From Prevotellamassilia timonensis (lineage in GTDB: Bacteria > Bacteroidota > Bacteroidia > Bacteroidales > Bacteroidaceae), in NCBI RefSeq assembly GCF_900106785.1, contig NZ_LT629842.1, positions 75,694 through 139,693 on the forward strand: a stretch of 64,000 nt of DNA, written 5' to 3'. The notes beneath the pieces are model-generated. The model was not told the DNA's origin. It saw nothing but the letters and a program-made list of their open reading frames with translations, and did no database searches. Positions 48,644-57,210 of this stretch are shown here, in pieces. A program made the position numbers and the translations under genes. Numbering within the stretch: position 1 is the first letter of the stretch; each line of letters starts with the position of its first letter.

Positions 48644-49198
48644 ATGAAAAAGAAATTTATTTGCACAGTTTGTGGTTACGTATACGAAGGTGAACATGCT
48701 CCCGAAAAATGCCCCATGTGTGGTGTGCCCGCTTCAAAGTTTAAGGAACTGAAGGAGGACGGTGCCATGCAGTTTGTGGCCGAACACGAAGTAGGTGTGG
48801 CCAAGGGCTGCGACGACGAGATGATTAAGGACCTCAACGCACACTTCAATGGCGAGTGCACCGAGGTGGGCATGTATCTGGCCATGAGCCGCCAGGCCGA
48901 CCGCGAGGGTTATCCCGAAATAGCCGAGGCTTTCAAGCGCTATGCTTTTGAGGAGGCTGAGCACGCTTCAAAGTTTGCCGAATTGCTCGGCGACTGTGTG
49001 TGGGACACCAAGACCAACCTCGAAAAGCGTATGAACGCTGAGGCTGGTGCTTGCGAGGACAAGGCCCGTATTGCCAAGCGTGCCAAGGAACTGAACCTCG
49101 ATGCCATTCACGACACCGTACACGAAATGGCACGTGACGAAGCTCGTCACGGTCGCGGTTTCGAGGGCTTGTACAAGCGCTACTTTGGTAACAAATAA
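48644..49198 (+). CDS. Rubrerythrin with N-terminal rubredoxin domain (reverse type)
   Basis: I chose the ATG at 48644 ([17 protein letters not shown]); the in-frame ATG at 48575 lies in untranslated leader. The 184-residue protein has an N-terminal rubredoxin Fe(SCys)4 domain (CTVCGY at 7-12, CPMCGVP near 24) and then a ferritin-like di-iron domain with EAEHASKF (near 105) and [10 protein letters not shown] (near 166). This reversed order defines reverse rubrerythrins, which reduce hydrogen peroxide with NADH-derived electrons in anaerobes. It lies 93 bp after the PerR-type gene and should be under its control. Confidence 0.9.
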   Translation: MKKKFICTVCGYVYEGEHAPEKCPMCGVPASKFKELKEDGAMQFVAEHEVGVAKGCDDEMIKDLNAHFNGECTEVGMYLAMSRQADREGYPEIAEAFKRYAFEEAEHASKFAELLGDCVWDTKTNLEKRMNAEAGACEDKARIAKRAKELNLDAIHDTVHEMARDEARHGRGFEGLYKRYFGNK

Positions 49199-49239
49199 GG
49201 CTTCACTTGTGTTGCCCGATTTGAAACTTTAATATTTCA

Positions 49240-49302
49240 CGAGTCCCGCAAACTGCATGCCATGGCATCGCTACGGCTGTAAGTGCGGGACTCTCTTTTT
49301 TT
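49240..49302 (+). terminator. Terminator between the two rubrerythrin genes
   Basis: GAGTCCCGC pairs with GCGGGACTC across a loop of about 35 bases that can itself fold (GCATGCCATGGCATCGC). TCTTTTTTT follows, so the perR-rubrerythrin transcript should end here. Confidence 0.7.
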
Positions 49303-49325
49303 ACAATTTGACCAATATTATTGAT

Positions 49326-49868
49326 ATGAAAACACTTAAAGGAACCCGCACCGAAAAGAACCTCGAGGCAGCCTTTGCCGGTGAATCGCAGGCTCACACC
49401 AAGTACCAATACTATGCTTCGAAGGCCAAGAAGGACGGCTATGTACAGATGGCCAACATCTTTGAGGAGACCTCGCGCAACGAGAAGGAGCATGCTAAAA
49501 TATGGTTCAAGTATCTGCATGGCGGCACAGTGCCCGGCACACCCGACAACTTGGCCGATGCTGCCAATGGCGAGAACTATGAGTGGACCGACATGTATGC
49601 CACCTTTGCCAAGGAGGCACGCGAGGAGGGCTTTGACGAGATAGCCGAAAAGTTTGAAATGGTAGGCGCCATCGAAAAGACGCATGAGGAACGCTACCGC
49701 CGTTTGCTCAAGAATATTGAGGACGCCATTGTGTTCAGCCGCGATGGCGACAGTGTATGGCAGTGCTCTAACTGTGGCCATATTGTGATAGGCCAGAAGG
49801 CTCCCGAAATCTGCCCCGTGTGCAACCACCCGCAGAGCTACTTTGAGCTGAGAGCCGAGAATTACTAA
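49326..49868 (+). CDS. Classical rubrerythrin
   Basis: I chose the ATG at 49326 ([20 protein letters not shown]), the conserved start; the in-frame ATG at 49257 lies inside the upstream terminator. The 180-residue protein has the ferritin-like di-iron domain first, with [12 protein letters not shown] (residue 16 on), [14 protein letters not shown] (near 47) and EKTHEERY (near 117). A C-terminal rubredoxin domain follows, with [12 protein letters not shown] and [11 protein letters not shown]. It reduces hydrogen peroxide to water in anaerobes. It follows a terminator, so it probably has its own promoter. Confidence 0.93.
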   Translation: MKTLKGTRTEKNLEAAFAGESQAHTKYQYYASKAKKDGYVQMANIFEETSRNEKEHAKIWFKYLHGGTVPGTPDNLADAANGENYEWTDMYATFAKEAREEGFDEIAEKFEMVGAIEKTHEERYRRLLKNIEDAIVFSRDGDSVWQCSNCGHIVIGQKAPEICPVCNHPQSYFELRAENY

Positions 49869-49914
49869 TTGAAGTTCCGGATTCAGGCTCGTATGGCCTG
49901 AAACGCGCTGCGAC

Positions 49915-50112
49915 AAAACGCAAGCACTAATGGGGGCGACGCGTCCCGCGTCGGGATAGAGAAAGGAGGAAAATACGAACGCTACTAAATAATAGCTGCC
50001 TCTTTTCCCGACGCGAGACGCGTCGCCCCCATTAGTGCTTGCGTTTTTTCAAGCATCAAACGCAGCCACAAAGCGCTACCACCAAACGCTACCGCTAATG
50101 GGCGCGACGTGT
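49915..50112. repeat. Palindromic element of family P2, copy 2 plus a partial copy
   Basis: Arms 49915-49957 and 50009-50050 carry GCAAGCACTAATGGGGGCG and its mirror. A degenerate half element follows at 50083-50112 (GCTAATGGGCGCGACGTG). The whole interval from the rubrerythrin stop to the Nramp gene (49869-50259) has no gene. Confidence 0.75.
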
Positions 50113-50259
50113 CCCGCATTGTGTAATTAAGGCATACCCAAAAGGGGGTATTTTGGCTGTCGCACAGCCTTGGCTTGTGCATAAAATACTATTTTTGTAT
50201 TCACAACTTGGGCGGGTGAATTTGCCAACTAATATCTCCAACCAATTATTACTATCATT

Positions 50260-51534
50260 ATGCTGAAAGATATCATACACCATTGGCGTACACATTGGGC
50301 CATGCGCGAGGGGTCGTTGCGTGGCGGACTTGACATACTGCGTCACATCGGTCCCGGACTGCTTGTGACGGTGGGCTTTATCGACCCCGGCAACTGGGCG
50401 TCGAACTTTGCAGCCGGTTCGCAATTTGGCTATGCACTGTTGTGGGTGGTTACGTTGTCAACCATCATGCTCATTGTGTTGCAGCATAACGTGGCACACT
50501 TGGGCATTGTGACGGGGCAGTGCTTGAGCGAGGCCACCACACGCCACCTGCCCCGGTGGGTGAGCCGCCCCGTGCTGTGGAGCGCCATGGGGGCATCGGT
50601 ATCAACCTCGTTGGCCGAAATATTAGGCGCGGCCATTGCGCTGCAAATGCTCTTCGGCCTGCCCCTCATTGTGGGGGCCGCCATAGCCACGCTCACTTGC
50701 GGCGTGCTGCTGTTCACCAATTCGTACAAACGGGTGGAGCGCGGCATCATAGCCTTTGTGTCGCTCATAGGTTTCTCGTTTTTGTACGAACTTACCCTGA
50801 CCGACACACATTGGGGCCAAGTGGCCGAGGCCATGGTAGTGCCATCGTTGCCGCAGGGCAGCATATTGGTGGTGATGAGCGTGTTGGGAGCTGTGGTGAT
50901 GCCACACAACTTGTTTTTGCATTCCGAGGTAATTCAGAGTCGCCAAATACACCTTACGGGTGCCGACAAAATAAAGCATGCGCTGAAATATGAGTTTTAC
51001 GACACACTGCTGGCCATGACCATAGGTTGGGCCATCAATTCGGCCATGATCATACTGGCGGCAGACACCTTCTTTGCACACGGCACCCTGGTGGACGAGT
51101 TGCCCAAGGCCGGTGCACTGCTCACCCCCATGCTTGGTGGCGGTGCGGCCGTGGTGTTTGCCATAGCCCTGTTGTTGGCTGGCATATCGAGCACGGTGAC
51201 GAGTGGCATGGCGGCAGGCACCATATTTGCGGGCATCTATAATGAGCCATACGATGTGAAGGACGTGCATTCGCGTGCTGGCATATTGATATCGTTTGTA
51301 GGTGCTTTTGTGTTGTTGCTCTTTATTGGCGATGCCTTTAAGGCGCTTATTGTGTCGCAGGCCGTGCTGAGTTTGCAGTTGCCATTTACCATGTTCACCC
51401 AGGTGCGCCTCACGTCATCAGCCAAGGTGATGGGTGCTTATCGCAACAGCCGTTTTACCACCGTGTTGCTTTATGCCTTGGCGGCGCTGGTGAGTGGACT
51501 TAATGTATATTTGCTTTGGTCGCTGGTTTGCTGA
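50260..51534 (+). CDS. Nramp-family divalent metal ion transporter
   Basis: This 424-residue inner membrane protein has eleven predicted helices. The metal site motifs are FIDPGNW in helix 1 (Asp42, Asn45) and VVMPHN in helix 6 (near 210), whose Met favours soft metals such as Mn2+ and Fe2+. It imports these with protons. Next to a PerR-type regulator and rubrerythrins, Mn or Fe uptake for peroxide defence is a reasonable reading, though no operator is seen before it. An octamer-armed hairpin follows its stop codon. Confidence 0.92.
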   Translation: MLKDIIHHWRTHWAMREGSLRGGLDILRHIGPGLLVTVGFIDPGNWASNFAAGSQFGYALLWVVTLSTIMLIVLQHNVAHLGIVTGQCLSEATTRHLPRWVSRPVLWSAMGASVSTSLAEILGAAIALQMLFGLPLIVGAAIATLTCGVLLFTNSYKRVERGIIAFVSLIGFSFLYELTLTDTHWGQVAEAMVVPSLPQGSILVVMSVLGAVVMPHNLFLHSEVIQSRQIHLTGADKIKHALKYEFYDTLLAMTIGWAINSAMIILAADTFFAHGTLVDELPKAGALLTPMLGGGAAVVFAIALLLAGISSTVTSGMAAGTIFAGIYNEPYDVKDVHSRAGILISFVGAFVLLLFIGDAFKALIVSQAVLSLQLPFTMFTQVRLTSSAKVMGAYRNSRFTTVLLYALAALVSGLNVYLLWSLVC

Positions 51535-51535
51535 T

Positions 51536-51628
51536 ATGCTAATGTGCTAATGGACTGACGCCGTAGTGTTTACTGCTGATTCGATGCTTTTGTAAACGCT
51601 ACGGCGTCAGTCCATTAGCACATTAGCG
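51536..51628. repeat. Near-perfect 35-bp hairpin with octamer arms after the Nramp gene
   Basis: Arms 51536-51572 and 51592-51628 pair almost fully. The outer part reads as 8-bp words (ATGTGCTA, ATGGACTG) and the centre (GACGCCGTAG...CTACGGCGTC) resembles a cassette of the composite at 31140-32215. No T-run follows, so it may slow or protect the transcript instead of terminating it. Confidence 0.7.
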
Positions 51629-51683
51629 CGAGCATTGCGAGCATTAGAACTGCAACAAATTTTAATATCTCGGTCAAAATCCT

Positions 51684-51691
51684 TAACTTTG
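51684..51691 (+). promoter_or_regulatory. -7 promoter box of the SulP gene
   Basis: TAACTTTG fits TAnnTTTG and lies 40 bp before the ATG at 51731, giving a leader of about 35 bases. Confidence 0.55.
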
Positions 51692-51730
51692 CAGCACAAT
51701 TACTAAATCACTTATAACTAACTCCTTTTA

Positions 51731-53425
51731 ATGAGTAATTCTTACTTTGCGCCGCGCTTGCTGAGCGAGTTGCGGCATTACAACAAAGCCAAATTTGCAG
51801 CCGACCTCATGGCCGGCTTAATTGTTGGTATTGTGGCACTGCCATTGGCCATAGCCTTTGGTATAGCTTCGGGCGTATCGCCCTCGCAGGGCATATTGAC
51901 CGCCATCATTGGCGGTTTTATTGTGTCGGCCCTTGGCGGTAGCCGTGTGCAGATTGGTGGCCCTACGGGTGCTTTCATCGTAATTATTTACGGTATTGTA
52001 AGCGACCCCAATTTGGGCTTGTCGGGATTGATGCTGGCCACTATGTTGGCGGGTATCTTCTTGATATTGTTGGGTGTTTGCCATCTTGGCACCATCATCA
52101 AGTTTATTCCGTACCCCATTGTGGTGGGCTTTACGAGCGGTATTGCCGTGACCATATTCACCACGCAAATCAAGGACTTGTTCGGCCTGACCATTGCGGG
52201 CAAAATGCCTGGCGACTTCCTGTCGAAATGGTTGGTGTACTTTCAGAATTTTGACACAGTAGACTGGGTGACCACTGCGATAGGTGTGTTGAGCATCGTG
52301 ATAATAGCCCTTACACCCAAGGTGTCGAAAAAGGTGCCCGGCTCGCTCGTGGCCATTATTGTAATGACCATAGGCGTTTACTTTTTGAATACCTACACCG
52401 ACATGAAGGTGCTCACCATCGGCGACCAGTTTGGCGAGATAAAGGCAAGCATTCCCTCGCTGCAGGTGCCCAACCTGAGCTGGGAGAGTGTGAAGAGCCT
52501 ATTCCCCACAGCCATGGTTATTGCCGTGTTGGGCGCTATTGAGTCGTTGCTTTCGGCCACAGTGGCCGATGGTGTGTGTGGCGACCATCACAACTCAAAC
52601 CAGGAACTCATAGGCCAAGGTGTGGCCAACCTTTGCACACCGTTGTTTGGTGGTATACCGTGTACAGGTGCCATTGCCCGCACCATGACCAACATCAACA
52701 ATGGTGGCCGTACACCGGTGGCAGGTATTATTCACGCTGCCGTGCTGCTCGTCATCTTTTTGGTGCTGATGCCTTTGGCTGCTTATATCCCGATGTCGTG
52801 TCTGGCCGGTGTGCTGGTAATTGTGTCGTACAACATGAGTGGCTGGCGCACTTTCATGCAGCTGATGAAGAACCCCAAGAGCGATGTGATAGTGTTGTTC
52901 ATCACCTTCTTGCTTACTGTCATTTTCGACCTCACCATAGCCATTGAGGTGGGTTTGCTCATAGCTTGCTTGTTGTTCATGAAACGTATGGCCGAGTCAA
53001 CCCAAATCAAGGTGATAGCAGACGAGATTGACCCCAATGACGAGACTGATGCCGAGGTGCACGAGGAGCATTTGCGCATTCCGCAGGGTGTTGAGGTATA
53101 CGAGATAAATGGTCCCTATTTCTTTGGCATAGCCAACAAGTTTGAGGAATTGATGACCGCCATGGAAGATCACCCCAAGGTGCGCATTATTCGTATGCGT
53201 CGTGTGCCGTTTATCGACTCAACGGGTATTCACAACCTGCAGAACTTGTGCGAGATGAGTCACCGCGAGGGCACCCACATTGTGCTTTCGGGTGTTACGC
53301 CCAATGTGTACAGTGTGCTTGAACACAATGGTTTCTGCCACTTGTTGGGCAAGGATCACATTTGTCCCAACATCAATGTGGCGCTTGAGCGTGCCTTGGC
53401 CATTGTGAAGCGCAAGATTGACTAA
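51731..53425 (+). CDS. SulP-family anion transporter with STAS domain
   Basis: This 564-residue protein has a membrane part with about 12-14 helices (residues 20-420). The SulP pattern is visible at ALPLAIAFGIASGVSPSQGI (near 36) and GGSRVQIGGPTGAF (near 69), and GIPCTGAIARTMTNINNGGRTP (near 313) is typical of bacterial members. The C-terminal STAS domain (about 445-564) has VPFIDSTGIHNL, the site that is phosphorylated in related domains. Possible substrates are sulfate, bicarbonate or dicarboxylates. It is a single gene with its own promoter and a strong terminator after it. Confidence 0.92.
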   Translation: MSNSYFAPRLLSELRHYNKAKFAADLMAGLIVGIVALPLAIAFGIASGVSPSQGILTAIIGGFIVSALGGSRVQIGGPTGAFIVIIYGIVSDPNLGLSGLMLATMLAGIFLILLGVCHLGTIIKFIPYPIVVGFTSGIAVTIFTTQIKDLFGLTIAGKMPGDFLSKWLVYFQNFDTVDWVTTAIGVLSIVIIALTPKVSKKVPGSLVAIIVMTIGVYFLNTYTDMKVLTIGDQFGEIKASIPSLQVPNLSWESVKSLFPTAMVIAVLGAIESLLSATVADGVCGDHHNSNQELIGQGVANLCTPLFGGIPCTGAIARTMTNINNGGRTPVAGIIHAAVLLVIFLVLMPLAAYIPMSCLAGVLVIVSYNMSGWRTFMQLMKNPKSDVIVLFITFLLTVIFDLTIAIEVGLLIACLLFMKRMAESTQIKVIADEIDPNDETDAEVHEEHLRIPQGVEVYEINGPYFFGIANKFEELMTAMEDHPKVRIIRMRRVPFIDSTGIHNLQNLCEMSHREGTHIVLSGVTPNVYSVLEHNGFCHLLGKDHICPNINVALERALAIVKRKID

Positions 53426-53468
53426 AGGGTATTACTACGATATGGAACCGCTTGACGGTTCCTAAGGC

Positions 53469-53514
53469 AAAGGCTCACAGACAGGCTTGTTATTAGTCCT
53501 GTCTGTGAGCCTTT
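53469..53514 (+). terminator. Terminator of the SulP gene
   Basis: A 17-bp perfect stem (53469-53485 with 53498-53514, GGCTCACAGACAGG) is followed by TTTATTTAG. Its left arm is shared with the interior of the P2 element at 47480-47500. Confidence 0.75.
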
Positions 53515-53563
53515 ATTTAGTGTACGAATAAGGCATTTTTCCTGTGGGACGAGGCTGTTGAAA

Positions 53564-53760
53564 AATGCCCCGACGCGGGACGCGTCGCCCCCATTAGAGG
53601 TAGCGTTTTCTATCAGATTTACAGGTTAAAAAGCAAATAAGGAGCCATGTAAAGGGCTGTTGTGCCAGGGCATTGCGCTCTAATGGGGGCAACGCGTCTC
53701 GCGTCGGGGCATTTTTCAGCAGCCTCGGGACGCGTCGCCCCCATTAGTGCTTGCGTTTTG
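53564..53760. repeat. Palindromic elements of family P2, copy 3
   Basis: Three half-elements lie here: 53564-53610, 53676-53717 and 53718-53760. Each has the ATGGGGGCGACGCG core in one or the other orientation, with GAAAAATGCCCCGACGCG pairing to CGCGTCGGGGCATTTTTC. It looks like two insertions, or one rearranged copy, between two terminators. Confidence 0.7.
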
Positions 53761-53805
53761 TGACAGGGGAAGCAACATTGAAGTATAGCGGACAGTAATA
53801 ATAAC

Positions 53806-53851
53806 AAAATGCGAAACGACAGCGCCATGCAGCGCTGTCGTTTCGCATTTT
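53806..53851 (-). terminator. Terminator of the GH27 gene
   Basis: A perfect 20-bp stem (53806-53825 with 53832-53851, arm AAAATGCGAAACGACAGCGC) has A and T runs at its foot, so it can work in both directions. It lies 30 bp past the stop of the minus-strand glycosidase gene. Confidence 0.8.
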
Positions 53852-53881
53852 AAGTATTTTACTAATTATCCGTTGGATAAT

Positions 53882-56785
53882 TTATTTAAGCGTCTTTTGG
53901 CCGTCTTTGATAGACAATCCTTTGTAGTCCTCGGCTACCTTGCGGCCTGAGATATCGTAGCGGGTTGAGCCTTTTGAAGCGAGTGAGGTGTTAACACCTG
54001 AGAGTGAGGTGACGGTGGCCTTGTCGGTCAGTACGTATACCTTTGTTTCGCAGGGCTGGAGAGTGCCCGGGCTCAGTGTGTTTTCAATTTCAGACTCGGT
54101 GTTAGCCCAGATGTCACGGCAAGTGTATTTGTTGTCAGCCTTCAGGTAGATAGAGGTAAGCTGAATGTCGGGCACGCTAACAGCAGTTGTGCCACGGTTG
54201 GTTACAGAAACTGCCATGCGGCCGTCGGTCAAGTCCTTGACATAAACGTCGTAGCCTGTGTTAGAATAGTTGCTTGTGCCTGTTGACAGGGCCTCCATGT
54301 ATTCAGCCTGCTGGCCAAGGGCATCTTGGTTGATGGCAAGAACCTCGGTGTTGGTCAGTGTGGCGATGTCGGCATCGGTTATCAGCGGGTTGGGCATCTG
54401 TACGTTGGCATTGGCCTCGCCCTTAGGCGTTTCGCGAAGGTCGCAAGTGAGGGCCAGGGGACTGGCAAACATACACCACAATGACATCTGTGAACGGGCC
54501 TGGGCATCGGTCAAACCTGTAATCTTTCCACCATTGCTTTGGTGACCAGCTGTGTTGTTGCTGGGGCCGCCAAGGCCGTGAAGGCCGATGCACATCATGT
54601 CGAGGTCGTTGAAGCGGTTGACACCGGCGTACATCCAGAGTTTGCGCACTTCGTCAACGCCACCAAGCACACCAGGACGTGAGTTGTTGCCTACCCAATC
54701 CTCGCGGGCATCGCTTGTGGCACGCCAGCTTGAGCCGCCGGCTTCGGCACCCCATTCCCAAGGCTTGGTCTTACCCCATTCGCAAATGTTGAACACAAAG
54801 GGAATTTCGCCCTTGGCTTGGCGTTCTTCGTTGAGTTTGGCCACGGCGTTACCCATTTGAGTGTAGCTCACCTTGGTGCCGGCCTGAGAGTTGCAGTAGT
54901 CGTATTTGAGCATGTCAACGCCCCATGAGTCGAACAGGGCAAGGTGTGCAGCCTCGTAGCCGTATGAGCCAGGCTGGTAGTTTTCGCAGGTCATAGAACC
55001 GGCGTCGCTGTAGATGCCCACTTTCAGTTTGTTGTTGATGCCCTTTAAGGCTGTTTTCAGACCGCTGATGCCGTTGGGGAACTTGGCAGGGTCGTAGGTC
55101 AGGGCTGCCTTGTCGTTGGTTGGGCTGGCCCAAGCATCGTCCAGTACGATGGTGTTGAAACCAGCTTCGATTAAGCCGTACTTTTCAAGACCCTTGGCTA
55201 TTTCAACCATTTTGTCGTGGCTGATGGCGCGTGCAAACCAGTTCCATGTGAGCCAGGCCATCATGGGAGTGGGTGACTGCAGATGACTGCTGACAATGAG
55301 GCGTACCTTTGATTGAATTTCGTCGCCTGTTTCGTTAGTCAGGTTAAGGGTGTATTCGTATTCGCCCTCTTCGGCAGGTGCTGTACCGCTGATGTACTTG
55401 TATTTGTTGCCAATGGCCACGCGGTCGTCGTGCAGTGCAAGTGTTGAGATTGAGCCAAAGTCAACGCTTGTAACGGTCTCGCCAGTTTTGGTGGGCAACT
55501 TGTGAATGTATTGCGCACCGGGCAGGGCATACATCAGTGTGGCAAAAGGCATCGGAGTTTTTGAGGGGTCGATGAATTGCCAGGCCGAATTTCGGTCATT
55601 AGCGTTATACAGGTTAAGTACGGCGTTGTTGTCGATACCGCCAGTAAAGTTGAACGACGGTGTATTGCCCGTGGGGTTTTCTACCGAGCCAGGAATGATG
55701 GCTACTGTCTCTTCGGAGAGCATCATCAACTGCCAGGTGTTGGCAGTGGCCTTGTCGGTGGTGTACTTTACGTTACTGTTGGCAGTAGTAGTTTGATTGC
55801 TGCCGTTTGCCACATTGGTGTAGTAAATATAGCAACCAGCGGTGCGGTCGTAGATGTAGTACTTGCCCTGTTCAGCCTCGATAAGCACGAAGCGGTCGGC
55901 ATCGCTGGCGCTTGTGGTGTGTACCAGGTTGTCGCCCGACTTTTTGATGTAGGCTGATGGCATCTTCAAAATGTAGGGATACTGCTTTTCGGCATCGATG
56001 CTCGCCGTGGGGGTGAAGTATTGTATGAACTTGAAGTCAATCTGATAGTTGGCATTGTCGATGGTTACTTTTGCCAAATAGCCTCCGCCCACCTTGACGG
56101 TGATGTCGCTTGTCTGTATATCTTCCTCAACATTGATAGACTGGTCGCCTTGGGCATTGAGTCCTGTAAAGCTTTGGCCGTTGATGATGACTGTAGCATT
56201 GCTCGGCATGCCATCGCTGAACAAGGTGTACTTTTGCTGCACACCAACCTCCTTGAGTGTCCAATTAGAACCTTTGTCCTTGGTGCCATTATCTGTCCAA
56301 AGACCAAGTGTGACGTTGCCGTTTACGGGGTTGTCATTACCGATACCCTTGTACCAATTGAGGTAGATGGCTGCTACGCCAGTAGTGGTGTAGGGCTGAA
56401 TTTCGTAGGCGCCAGTGCTGAGTTCGTTGAATTTGTAGACCGCGGCATCTACTTTGCTGTCGGTCATCTTTACAAAACCAGTTTGTGCGCTGTAACTATC
56501 AGCCTGGTCGTAGCTCACCCATTTGCTGGCTGTTACGTTGTAGATGTAGTAAGTGTTGGCCTTGTCGCTGGCGGCATAAAAGGCAAACTGGGCATAGTTG
56601 TCCTTTGTCTGCGTGGGCGATGTGGTGGCGTTGCAGTAGTAGTTGTTGGCATTCATCATGGTGTAGCAATGCTCTGGCTTACCCGCAGAGGGTAGTGTCT
56701 GGCTCACCTTGATGCCAGCTACAGCCTTGACAGCCAACAGCATGGCTGATACAACAAGGCTTAGTAAACGTAAATAATGTGTCAT
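53882..56785 (-). CDS. Secreted GH27 alpha-galactosidase
   Basis: I chose the ATG at 56785 (MTHYLRLLSLVVSAMLLAV), which gives a signal peptide; the in-frame start at 56848 would add 21 residues before it. The product has about 967 residues. The first 480 residues look like lectin or carbohydrate-binding folds of no clear family. The GH27 TIM barrel follows (about 500-830) with TPMMAWLTWNWF, the nucleophile Asp near 627 in LKYDYCN and the acid/base Asp near 727 in RFNDLDMM. A beta domain follows, and the C-terminus resembles a degenerate sorting tail (GLSIKDGQKTLK). It releases alpha-galactose from plant or host glycans. Confidence 0.9.
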   Translation of the reverse strand: MTHYLRLLSLVVSAMLLAVKAVAGIKVSQTLPSAGKPEHCYTMMNANNYYCNATTSPTQTKDNYAQFAFYAASDKANTYYIYNVTASKWVSYDQADSYSAQTGFVKMTDSKVDAAVYKFNELSTGAYEIQPYTTTGVAAIYLNWYKGIGNDNPVNGNVTLGLWTDNGTKDKGSNWTLKEVGVQQKYTLFSDGMPSNATVIINGQSFTGLNAQGDQSINVEEDIQTSDITVKVGGGYLAKVTIDNANYQIDFKFIQYFTPTASIDAEKQYPYILKMPSAYIKKSGDNLVHTTSASDADRFVLIEAEQGKYYIYDRTAGCYIYYTNVANGSNQTTTANSNVKYTTDKATANTWQLMMLSEETVAIIPGSVENPTGNTPSFNFTGGIDNNAVLNLYNANDRNSAWQFIDPSKTPMPFATLMYALPGAQYIHKLPTKTGETVTSVDFGSISTLALHDDRVAIGNKYKYISGTAPAEEGEYEYTLNLTNETGDEIQSKVRLIVSSHLQSPTPMMAWLTWNWFARAISHDKMVEIAKGLEKYGLIEAGFNTIVLDDAWASPTNDKAALTYDPAKFPNGISGLKTALKGINNKLKVGIYSDAGSMTCENYQPGSYGYEAAHLALFDSWGVDMLKYDYCNSQAGTKVSYTQMGNAVAKLNEERQAKGEIPFVFNICEWGKTKPWEWGAEAGGSSWRATSDAREDWVGNNSRPGVLGGVDEVRKLWMYAGVNRFNDLDMMCIGLHGLGGPSNNTAGHQSNGGKITGLTDAQARSQMSLWCMFASPLALTCDLRETPKGEANANVQMPNPLITDADIATLTNTEVLAINQDALGQQAEYMEALSTGTSNYSNTGYDVYVKDLTDGRMAVSVTNRGTTAVSVPDIQLTSIYLKADNKYTCRDIWANTESEIENTLSPGTLQPCETKVYVLTDKATVTSLSGVNTSLASKGSTRYDISGRKVAEDYKGLSIKDGQKTLK

Positions 56786-57210
56786 TAAAATAGGTTTAAG
56801 TAAAAATAGATTTGTTGATACTTTGGTGTTAGTGCATTCGTGCTGCAAGGAACTTGCCTTTTGAATTGATTGTCAATTCTTCGCAAAGTAAATACTTATA
56901 ATTTACCCCCCCCCAAGTGTTTTATTGACTTTCTTTAATCAAGGGTTCGGAATTTAAGTGTTTTTCAGAATATTGGTGCGTTTGTGGGAGAGGATACAAT
57001 GAAATAACGGGTTAACAAGTATGCAGTTTATCATGTAAACGTCAGAATGCGAAGAAGCATGACAAACTTACCTGTCTCCCCCCTCCGCGAACTTGTCAAC
57101 TTGTTTACTAATATCGCTAATGTGGTGGTAGGGTATGGACAGATGAAAAGTTGAAGGGCTGGCAGGTTGGCTTGTGTTGCCAGTGTCTGCCAGCCCTTCT
57201 GTCCGTTAGA

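Noticed and set aside
47425-53828. Small frames with the shared text QALMGATR
   Set aside because: They are translations of the P2 palindrome in different copies, run in both orientations, and have no conserved start or length.
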